DNA of 64,000 bases, taken from NCBI RefSeq assembly GCF_914271435.1, contig NZ_CAJZAI010000001.1, positions 248,001 to 312,000 of the forward strand, given 5' to 3'. The stretch's first letter is position 1. Each line of letters opens with the position of its first letter. Origin of the DNA: Cupriavidus laharis (GTDB lineage Bacteria > Pseudomonadota > Gammaproteobacteria > Burkholderiales > Burkholderiaceae). Positions 1 to 6,896 of the stretch are shown one piece after another. The notes beneath the pieces were generated by a model, which saw only the letters and a program-made list of their open reading frames with translations, made no database searches and was not told where the DNA came from. The position numbers and the translations under genes were made by a program.

Positions 1-65
1 GCGGCCTCGCTGACCGTGCCGGTCAGCATGACGGCGCGGAAGACTTCAATCTGGCGCAATCGCAT
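1..65 (-). CDS. LysR-family transcriptional regulator (N-terminal fragment)
   Basis: Only the first 21 or so codons are inside the window. Read on the minus strand from the ATG at 65-63 they give MRLRQIEVFRAVMLTGTVSE, the typical opening of the winged helix-turn-helix of LysR-type regulators (helix 1 followed by the T-G-T-V-S-x-A-A turn). The rest of the gene lies beyond base 1. It diverges from the D-amino-acid dehydrogenase gene starting at 190, across about 120 bp, the usual arrangement for a LysR regulator and its target. Control of that oxidase or transport cluster is therefore inferred, not shown. Confidence 0.75.
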   Translation of the reverse strand, partial: MRLRQIEVFRAVMLTGTVSEA

Positions 66-189
66 GATGGAGGTGCTGGTGCGGGGTAGCCTATAGCCTG
101 AAGACATATTCTGGCACGTATTGGCATTGGGCAAGCCGCGTGCGCTCGGCTACGCTGCTGCCATCGGATGGAAAGCGAAAAGGACGGCA

Positions 190-1467
190 ATGCGGGTAGT
201 GATCGTGGGCGCTGGCGTGGTCGGCATGACCAGCGCCTGGCGCCTGGCGCAGGATGGCCACGAGGTGACCGTGCTGGAGCGGCACGATGGCCCCGGCGAG
301 GAGACCAGCTTCGCCAACGGCGGGCAGCTCAGCTACAGCTACGTGGCGCCGCTGGCCGGGCCCGGCGTGATGGGCAAGGTGCCGGGCTGGCTGCTGCGGC
401 GCGATTCGCCCATGCGCTTCCGGCCCGTGGCCGACCCGGCGCAGTGGCGCTGGCTGGCCGCCTTCATGCGAGCGTGCAATGCCGCCACCAGCGAGGCCAC
501 CACGCGCAAGCTGCTGCGCCTGGCGTTCTACTCGCGCGACCTGATGCAGGCGTTCGTGGCCAGCGAAGGTGCCAAAGCCAGTGCGAGCGATTTCGATTTT
601 GCGCGGCGCGGAAAACTGATTGTGCACCGCGATGGCGCGGCGTTCGAATCGGCACGGCGCCTGCTCGACTATCAGGCCAGCCTCGGCTGCGAACAGCAGG
701 CACTCGACCGCGAGGCGTGCGTGGCGCTGGAGCCCGCGCTGGCGGGCATCCGCGACGAGATCGCCGGCGCGATCTACACACCGAGCGAAGAGGTCGGCGA
801 TTGCCACCGTTTCTGCCTGTCGCTGGCACGGTTGCTGCAACAGCAGCCCGGTGTGTCGATGCGGTTCGGTACCGTCGTGCAAGGGCTGGTGCAGGAAGGG
901 GATCGCATCACAGGTGTGCGGACAGGGGCCGGCGTGCTGCCGGCCGATGCGGTCGTGGTGGCGGGCGGTATCGGCAGCGTGCCGCTGTTGCGTCCGGCAG
1001 GCGTGCGTCCGATGCTGTGGCCGTTGAAGGGCTACAGCATCACCGTGCCGCTGTCGAACGGTGGGCGAGCGCCGCATATCAGCATCACGGACTTCGCCAA
1101 CAAGATCGTCTATGCGCGCATCGGCAATACGCTGCGCGTCGCGGGCATGGCCGACCTCGTGCGCGGCGGCGCGCGCATCGATGTCGAGCGCGTTGGCACG
1201 CTGGTGGCGCAGACGCGCGCGCTGTTTGACGGTATCGTGCCCGATATCCCGCTCGCGCAGTTGCAGCCGTGGGCAGGACTGCGGCCAGCGACGCCCGATG
1301 GCTTGCCGATGGTCGGTCCCTCACGACTGCGGGGCCTGTGGCTCAATCTCGGGCATGGCGCGCTCGGCTTCACGCTCGCCATGGGCAGCGCCGGGCTGCT
1401 GGCCGACCAGCTCGCCGGACGCAGGCCTGCCGTCAACGCCGACGATTTCACCGCCGCGCTTGCGTAA
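190..1467 (+). CDS. FAD-dependent D-amino-acid dehydrogenase (DadA-like)
   Basis: A 425-residue flavoprotein oxidoreductase of the DadA/glycine oxidase superfamily (DAO fold). These enzymes oxidatively deaminate D-amino acids to 2-oxo acids and pass electrons to the respiratory chain. The Rossmann FAD motif is at the extreme N-terminus (VGAGVVG, residues 6-12), followed by the family signature ETSFANGGQLS near residue 40. The C-terminus carries the DadA-type GLRPATPDGLPMVGPS and LNLGHGALGFT segments. The ATG at 190 is chosen because the FAD motif begins immediately after it and an AAGGA ribosome site lies at 179-183; upstream in-frame codons would add residues before the Rossmann strand. It is followed by two solute-binding proteins, suggesting linked uptake and catabolism. 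It is a paralog of the dadA at 58116-59420. Substrate unknown. Confidence 0.88.
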   Translation: MRVVIVGAGVVGMTSAWRLAQDGHEVTVLERHDGPGEETSFANGGQLSYSYVAPLAGPGVMGKVPGWLLRRDSPMRFRPVADPAQWRWLAAFMRACNAATSEATTRKLLRLAFYSRDLMQAFVASEGAKASASDFDFARRGKLIVHRDGAAFESARRLLDYQASLGCEQQALDREACVALEPALAGIRDEIAGAIYTPSEEVGDCHRFCLSLARLLQQQPGVSMRFGTVVQGLVQEGDRITGVRTGAGVLPADAVVVAGGIGSVPLLRPAGVRPMLWPLKGYSITVPLSNGGRAPHISITDFANKIVYARIGNTLRVAGMADLVRGGARIDVERVGTLVAQTRALFDGIVPDIPLAQLQPWAGLRPATPDGLPMVGPSRLRGLWLNLGHGALGFTLAMGSAGLLADQLAGRRPAVNADDFTAALA

Positions 1468-1546
1468 CCGCGCGGCGGCATCTTGCAGTAGTGGTTTCGA
1501 TGGAATGCCTCGACCAACAAGCACCCTCAACAGAAGGAGCGCCAAT

Positions 1547-2473
1547 ATGAAGCAACCGCACACTTGCCACAACCGGGTCCCCCTGCGCCTGCTGGCAGCC
1601 ACCGCCCTCGGCCTGATCGGCACGTTCTCTGCCACCGCGGCCAGCGCCGCCGACGGCGACACGCTGCGCAAGATCAAGGACAGCGGGGTGATCTCGCTCG
1701 GCTACCGCGAGTCGTCGATCCCGTTCTCGTACACCGACGGCAAGGAGGTGATGGGCTACTCGCACGAGATCCTGCTGCAGATCGTCGATAAGGTGAAGGG
1801 CGAGCTGAAGATGCCGAACCTGCAGGTCAGGCTCACGCCGATCACCTCGCAGAACCGCATTCCGCTGGTGCAGAACGGCACCATCGACATCGAGTGCGGC
1901 AGCACCACGAACAACCTCGAGCGGCAGAAGCAGGTGGCGTTCTCCAACAGCCTGTTCGTCTACGGCATCAAGATGCTGACGAAGAAGGATTCCGGCGTGA
2001 AGGAGTTCAGCGACCTGAAGGACCGCAACGTGGTCACCACTGCCGGCACCACCGGCGAGCGCCTGCTGGTCAAGATGAACGGCGAGAAGGCCATGAACAT
2101 GAACCTGATCAGTACCAAGGACCACGGGCAGTCCTTCCTGATCCTGGAAAGCGGGCGTGCCGCGGCCTTCGTCATGGATGAGCCGCTGCTGTACGGCGAG
2201 CGCACCAAGGCCAAGAGTGCGGGCGACTGGGTGGTGGTGGGCGCGCCGCTGCAGACCGAGAACTACGCGTGCATGTTCCGCAAGGATGACCCGTCGTTCA
2301 AGAAGCTGGCCGATGGTGTCGTCGCAGACTTGCAGACCAGCGGCCGGGCCGAGAAGCTGTACAACAAGTGGTTCATGTCGCCGATCCCGCCGCGCGGCAT
2401 CAACATGAACTATCCGCTGTCCGCTGACATGAAGGCGCTGTTCGCCGCGCCGAACGACAAGGCGTTCCAGTAA
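1547..2473 (+). CDS. Glutamate/aspartate-type ABC transporter substrate-binding protein
   Basis: A 308-residue periplasmic binding protein of the polar amino acid family (SBP_bac_3). A Sec signal peptide with a hydrophobic core ends near ATAASAADG (cleavage after about residue 35). The mature start, DTLRKIKDSGVISLGYRESS, and the later IPFSYTDGKEVMGYSHEI resemble the GltI glutamate/aspartate-binding protein, as does the length of about 300 residues. The start ATG has AAGGAG at 1534-1539. No matching permease or ATPase gene lies directly after it; the next gene is a second binding protein of a different subtype. Ligand specificity is inferred from resemblance only. Confidence 0.85.
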   Translation: MKQPHTCHNRVPLRLLAATALGLIGTFSATAASAADGDTLRKIKDSGVISLGYRESSIPFSYTDGKEVMGYSHEILLQIVDKVKGELKMPNLQVRLTPITSQNRIPLVQNGTIDIECGSTTNNLERQKQVAFSNSLFVYGIKMLTKKDSGVKEFSDLKDRNVVTTAGTTGERLLVKMNGEKAMNMNLISTKDHGQSFLILESGRAAAFVMDEPLLYGERTKAKSAGDWVVVGAPLQTENYACMFRKDDPSFKKLADGVVADLQTSGRAEKLYNKWFMSPIPPRGINMNYPLSADMKALFAAPNDKAFQ

Positions 2474-2530
2474 CGGCACCATGCCGGCATGGCCGGCTGG
2501 CAGTTATATAGCCATGATAAATCGTTATTT

Positions 2531-2544
2531 CGCTATCGATAGCG
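2531..2544. promoter_or_regulatory. Perfect 14-bp palindrome upstream of binding-protein gene
   Basis: CGCTATCGATAGCG is a perfect inverted repeat about 100 bp before the second binding-protein gene. It sits in an AT-richer stretch (2505-2560) that looks like a promoter region. It could be an operator for a dimeric regulator; no specific regulator is recognised. Confidence 0.35.
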
Positions 2545-2645
2545 TTTGCGGTAGTGTTGAGGCCGATATAGGCTCATAGCAGCACAAGCAGCCGGCATGC
2601 TTCCACAAGACGCTACCGGCCAATCCGCATCCCACTGGAGAACAT

Positions 2646-3458
2646 ATGCGATCGATTCGTCATGGCTGGCTCAAATCCCTGCTGGCTGCATCGCTGATCG
2701 CCGGCGCTGCCGGCCTGACCGCCACCGCGGCCAGCGCCGCGGACCTGCTCGATACGGTCAAGCAGGCCGGCGTGCTGAAGATCGGCCTCGAAGGCACCTA
2801 TCCGCCGTTTGGTTTCCGCAGCCCGAAAAACGAGCTCGACGGGTTTGATGTGGATGTGGCGCGTGCAGTGGCTGCCAAGCTCGGCGTGAAGCCGGAATTC
2901 GTCACGACCGAATGGAGCGGCATCATTGCCGGCCTGCAGGCGGGCAAGTTCGACGTGATCGTCAACCAGGTTTCGGTGACGCCGCAGCGCAAGCAGGTGC
3001 TGGACTTCTCCACGCCGTACGTCTACTCGGCCGCGCAGCTCATCCAGCGCAAGGATGACAAGCGCGAGTTCAAGTCGCTCGAAGAACTGAAGGGCCACAA
3101 GCTCGGCGTGAGCCTGGGCAGCAACTACAACGACCTGGCCAAGTCGGTGCCGGGCATCGACGTCAAGACCTATCCCGGTGCGCCCGAATACCTGCGCGAC
3201 CTGGCTGCACAGCGCGTGGATGCCGCGCTCAACGACCGGCTGATGGTGAACTACCTGATCAAGAGCGCCAACCTGCCGCTGCGCCCGGGTGCGGTCGTGC
3301 CGGGCGCCAATGCCGAGGTGGCCATTCCGTTCCGCAAGGACAACCCGAAGTTTGCCCAGGCCATCGACCGTGCGCTGGATGACCTGCGCAAGGATGGCAC
3401 CCTGACCAAGCTGTCGGTGAAGTGGTTCGGTTCGGACGTGACCAAGCCCGGCAAGTAA
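2646..3458 (+). CDS. Cystine-type amino acid ABC transporter substrate-binding protein
   Basis: A 270-residue periplasmic solute-binding protein (SBP_bac_3). The signal peptide ends near TAASAAD (about residue 32). The mature part begins LLDTVKQAGVLKIGLEGTYP and contains GFDVDVARAVAAKLGVKPEF and the family motif around DFSTPYVYS, closest in memory to FliY/TcyJ-type cystine-binding proteins. GGAG at 2637-2640 precedes the ATG. It is followed at 106 bp by the permease at 3565, which is also of the cystine type, so the two probably work together. Cystine is the likely but unproven ligand. Confidence 0.85.
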   Translation: MRSIRHGWLKSLLAASLIAGAAGLTATAASAADLLDTVKQAGVLKIGLEGTYPPFGFRSPKNELDGFDVDVARAVAAKLGVKPEFVTTEWSGIIAGLQAGKFDVIVNQVSVTPQRKQVLDFSTPYVYSAAQLIQRKDDKREFKSLEELKGHKLGVSLGSNYNDLAKSVPGIDVKTYPGAPEYLRDLAAQRVDAALNDRLMVNYLIKSANLPLRPGAVVPGANAEVAIPFRKDNPKFAQAIDRALDDLRKDGTLTKLSVKWFGSDVTKPGK

Positions 3459-3564
3459 ATCCGAACCTGGTTGTATCAACACCCCGCCCGGCCGCTGGCT
3501 GCGCGGGGTTTGCGCGCATTCCCGCAAGCCGTATGATGCGTGCATTCTTTCCGGCGTCTCCCAA

Positions 3565-4224
3565 ATGTCCGCTCTCCAGCTCGTTTCCGATTCCATGCCC
3601 GTGCTGCTGCAGGGCACGCTGCTGACCATCAAGTTCGCACTGTGGTCGATGGCCTTCGGGCTGGTGCTCGGTACGGTGGTGGCGCTGATGGGCATCAGCC
3701 ACAACGCCATCCTGAAGGGCATTGCGCGCGCGTACGTCAGCATCATGCGCGGTACGCCGCTGCTGGTGCAGATCTTTGTCGTCTACTACGGCTTGCCGGG
3801 CATCGGCATCGCGCTGGAGCCGACGCCGGCCGGCGTGCTGACGTTGAGCCTCAACGTGGGGGCCTATCTTTCCGAGAGCATGCGCGGCGCGATTCTCGGT
3901 ATCCCGCGCGGCCAATGGCTGGCTGCGTACAGCCTCGGGCTGACGCCTGCCCAGACGCTGCGCTACGTTGTCGGCCCGCAGGCGCTGCGCCTCGCGGTCC
4001 CAAGTCTTTCCAACAGCCTGATCAGCCTGATCAAGGACACCTCGCTGGTGTCGGTCATTACCGTGACGGAGCTGCTGCGCACGGCGCAGGAGGTCATCGC
4101 GGCGACCTACCAGCCTTTGCCGCTATACCTTGCTGTGGCAGCGATCTACTGGGTGCTCAGTACCGGCCTTTCGGGATTGCAGCATATGCTGGAACGCCGG
4201 TTGTCGTTGCCGGGGCGGCACTGA
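3565..4224 (+). CDS. Polar amino acid ABC transporter permease (TcyL/YecS-like)
   Basis: A 219-residue inner-membrane permease of the HisM/YecS family. The N-terminal signature MPVLLQGTLLTIKFALWSMA, the MRGTPLLVQIF motif and the cytoplasmic EAA-like loop (LGLTPAQTLRYVVGPQALRLAVPSL split by the conserved G and P) are visible, with five or so hydrophobic spans. It would form a homodimeric pore fed by the binding protein at 2646. The energising ATPase normally encoded next to it is absent here: a terminator follows the stop codon and the next genes are on the other strand. The ATPase must come from elsewhere or be shared. Confidence 0.88.
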   Translation: MSALQLVSDSMPVLLQGTLLTIKFALWSMAFGLVLGTVVALMGISHNAILKGIARAYVSIMRGTPLLVQIFVVYYGLPGIGIALEPTPAGVLTLSLNVGAYLSESMRGAILGIPRGQWLAAYSLGLTPAQTLRYVVGPQALRLAVPSLSNSLISLIKDTSLVSVITVTELLRTAQEVIAATYQPLPLYLAVAAIYWVLSTGLSGLQHMLERRLSLPGRH

Positions 4225-4244
4225 AGTCCGGTTCGGCAAACAAA

Positions 4245-4273
4245 AAGGGCCAGCCCGTTCGGGGCTGGCCCTT
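4245..4273. terminator. Hairpin terminator between convergent permease and cphA
   Basis: A 12-bp stem (4245-4256 with 4262-4273) and a 5-base loop lie between convergent genes. The A-run at 4242-4246 gives a U-tract for minus-strand transcription, so it best serves cphA. The T-tract on the plus side is short. The 17 bases at 4234-4250 recur exactly at 58050-58066 in another terminator. Confidence 0.75.
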
Positions 4274-4295
4274 CGTACATCCCAAAGGTGCCTGC

Positions 4296-6866
4296 TTAAC
4301 CCTGCGTGACGCGGCTGGCGATGTGCGCCAGCGCTTCATCGACCTGGTCCACCAGGATCAGGCAAAGATCACCAGCCTGCAGGCGCGACAGCGACGTGTC
4401 GATGGCCAGGAATTCGCCGCGGATCTCGTCGATCGCGCTGGCGCGCGTGGCGCCCTGCAGGCCCTCGCGCAGCAGGGCGAGCACTTCACCGTCGGCGCGC
4501 CCGCGCTGGCACTGGTCCTGGTACAGGATGACCTCGTCGAATACGCCGCCAAGGATCTGCGTCTGCTTGCGGATGTCCTCGTCGCGGCGATCGCCCGCAC
4601 CGCTGATCACCACCATGCGGCGCTTCGCCGGCATGGTCTGCACCGCATTGCACAGCGCCTGGATGGCGTCCGGGTTGTGGCCGTAGTCTGCGATCAGCGT
4701 GGCGCCCTTGTAGTCGAACACGTTGAAGCGGCCCGGGGCCGTCTGCGCGTCGTTGACGAAGGTGGCCAGGCCGCGGCGGATGATGGTCCAGTCGATGCCG
4801 AGCGCCCAGGCCGCGGCGATCGACGACATGGCATTTTCCACCTGGAAGCCGATCGTGCCGTTGCGCGTGAGCGGGATCTCGGCCAGCGGGATACGCGCCT
4901 CGTTGTCGCCTTCCGACGCGACGATGTGGTCGCCGTCGACAAACACTACACGCTTGCCCTGCGCACGGTGCGTGGCCATGGCAGGCTGGCCGCAGTCATG
5001 TGCAAAGAACGTCACCGAGCCTGGGCACGCATCAGCCATGCGCACCACCATCGGGTCCCCGGCATTGAGCACGGCCATGCCGTGCGACGCCACGTTCTGC
5101 ACGATCACGCTCTTGAGCACGGCCAGGTCTTCCACCGTGCTGATGTAGGACAGGCCCAGGTGGTCGCCTTCGCCGACGTTGGTGACCACGGCGACGTCGC
5201 AGCGGTCGAAGGCCAGGCCTTCGCGCAGCAAGCCGCCGCGCGCCGTCTCGAACACGGCAGCGTCCACGTCAGGGTGCAGCAGCACGTTGCGCGCGCTGCG
5301 CGGGCCGCTGCAGTCGCCCGTGTCGACGCGCTCGCCACGGATATACACGCCGTCGGTGCCGGTCATGCCCATGCGCAGGCCGCTGGTGGCCATGAGGTGC
5401 GTGATCAGGCGGACAGTCGTGGTCTTGCCGTTGGTACCCGACACCGCCACCACCGGAATGCGGCCATCGTTGCCGTCGGTGAACATGGTCGACACGATGG
5501 CTTCGCCGACCGCACGGCCCTTGCCGTAAGAAGGCTGCAGGTGCATGCGCAGGCCCGGCGCGGCGTTGACTTCGACGATGCCGCCGGCCTGTTCCTCGAA
5601 CGGCTTGAGCACGGTTTCGCACACCGCATCCACGCCGGCGATGTCCAGGCCGACCATCTGCGCGGCAGCCACGGCGCGCGCAGCAATGTCCGGGTGGACG
5701 TCGTCGGTCACGTCGGTGGCGCTGCCACCGGTCGACAGGTTCGCGTTGTTGCGCAGGACCACGCGCGTGCCCTTGGGCGGCACGGACTCTGCAGTCAGGC
5801 CCTGCTTGGCCAGCGTGGCGAGCGCGATGTCGTCAAAGCGGATCTTGGTCAGCGAGGTGGCGTGGCCTTCGCCGCGGCGCGGGTCGCGGTTCACTTCCTC
5901 GACGAGCTGGCGCACGGTATGCGTGCCATCGCCGATCACCTGCGGCGGATCACGGCGCGCGGCGGCGACGAGGTGCTTGCCGACCACCAGCAGGCGGAAG
6001 TCGTGGCCCGGAATGTAGCGCTCGACGATCACATCGGAGCTGATGTCCGAGGCTACCTCGTACGCCGTCATGACTTCCTCGCGCGTGCGGATGCGCACGG
6101 CCACGCCCTTGCCCTGGTTTCCGTCGCGCGGCTTGACGACCACGGGGGCGTCGATTTCCTGCGCGGCTTCCCAGGCTTCCTCGGCGCTGCGCACCGAACG
6201 GCCCAGCGGCACCGGCACGCCGGCGGCATGCAGCAGGCTCTTGGTCAGTTCCTTGTCCTGCGCGATCGATTCGGCCACGGCGCTGGTCGCGCTGGTTTCG
6301 GCAGCCTGGATGCGGCGCTGCCTGCTGCCCCAGCCGAACTGCACCATCGAGCCCTGCGTCAGGCGGCGGTACGGAATGCCACGCGCCACGGCGGCGTAGA
6401 CGATGGAGCCCGTGCTGGGCCCGAGGCGCACGTCTTCGTCGAGTTCGCGCAGGCGATGCAGCGCGTCGGCGAGGTCGAAGGGCGCGTCGTCGCGCGCGGC
6501 CAGGCACAGGGCCTGGGCCAGATCGAACGCCAGGCGGCCGACCTCTTCCTCGCTGTATTGTGCGACCACCTGGTAGGTGCCGGGTTCGACGGTCTGCGCC
6601 GTGCGGCTGAACGTGACCGGGCAGCCGGCGGCGGCCTGCAGGCGCAGCGTGGCAGCTTCGAGCACGTGCGCGAGCGACAGTTCGCCGGCTTCCTCGTCCG
6701 GATGCAGCGGCCCGATGTCGGGAAAGCGCGCGCGCAGGCGGTCTTCAAAGCCGGGCAGGGCGGCGACCATGTCCGACGGTTCCTGGCATGCCACGATCGC
6801 TTCGATGGCAGTGTGGCGGCACCACAGGTTCGGGCCGCGCAGGGCCCGGATGCGAGAGACTTCCAT
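4296..6866 (-). CDS. cphA: Cyanophycin synthetase
   Basis: An 856-residue ATP-dependent synthetase that builds cyanophycin, the aspartate backbone polymer with arginine side chains used as a nitrogen store. Three modules are visible: an N-terminal CphA-specific domain (about 1-160, starting at RALRGPNLW), an ATP-grasp domain (about 200-460, with VVVKPRDGNQGKG near 243-254 and IVEVNAAPGLRMH), and a Mur-ligase-like domain with P-loop GTNGKTTT at 477-484, ETARGG near 540 and DYGHNP at 727-732. All the canonical CphA1 signatures are present, so this copy should be active. It lies 30 bp downstream of cphA', on the same strand, presumably one operon. No cyanophycinase gene (cphB) is in the window. 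Confidence 0.93.
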   Translation of the reverse strand: MEVSRIRALRGPNLWCRHTAIEAIVACQEPSDMVAALPGFEDRLRARFPDIGPLHPDEEAGELSLAHVLEAATLRLQAAAGCPVTFSRTAQTVEPGTYQVVAQYSEEEVGRLAFDLAQALCLAARDDAPFDLADALHRLRELDEDVRLGPSTGSIVYAAVARGIPYRRLTQGSMVQFGWGSRQRRIQAAETSATSAVAESIAQDKELTKSLLHAAGVPVPLGRSVRSAEEAWEAAQEIDAPVVVKPRDGNQGKGVAVRIRTREEVMTAYEVASDISSDVIVERYIPGHDFRLLVVGKHLVAAARRDPPQVIGDGTHTVRQLVEEVNRDPRRGEGHATSLTKIRFDDIALATLAKQGLTAESVPPKGTRVVLRNNANLSTGGSATDVTDDVHPDIAARAVAAAQMVGLDIAGVDAVCETVLKPFEEQAGGIVEVNAAPGLRMHLQPSYGKGRAVGEAIVSTMFTDGNDGRIPVVAVSGTNGKTTTVRLITHLMATSGLRMGMTGTDGVYIRGERVDTGDCSGPRSARNVLLHPDVDAAVFETARGGLLREGLAFDRCDVAVVTNVGEGDHLGLSYISTVEDLAVLKSVIVQNVASHGMAVLNAGDPMVVRMADACPGSVTFFAHDCGQPAMATHRAQGKRVVFVDGDHIVASEGDNEARIPLAEIPLTRNGTIGFQVENAMSSIAAAWALGIDWTIIRRGLATFVNDAQTAPGRFNVFDYKGATLIADYGHNPDAIQALCNAVQTMPAKRRMVVISGAGDRRDEDIRKQTQILGGVFDEVILYQDQCQRGRADGEVLALLREGLQGATRASAIDEIRGEFLAIDTSLSRLQAGDLCLILVDQVDEALAHIASRVTQG

Positions 6867-6896
6867 AGATTCTGGTATCCGTTCTTCTTCGTGCCG

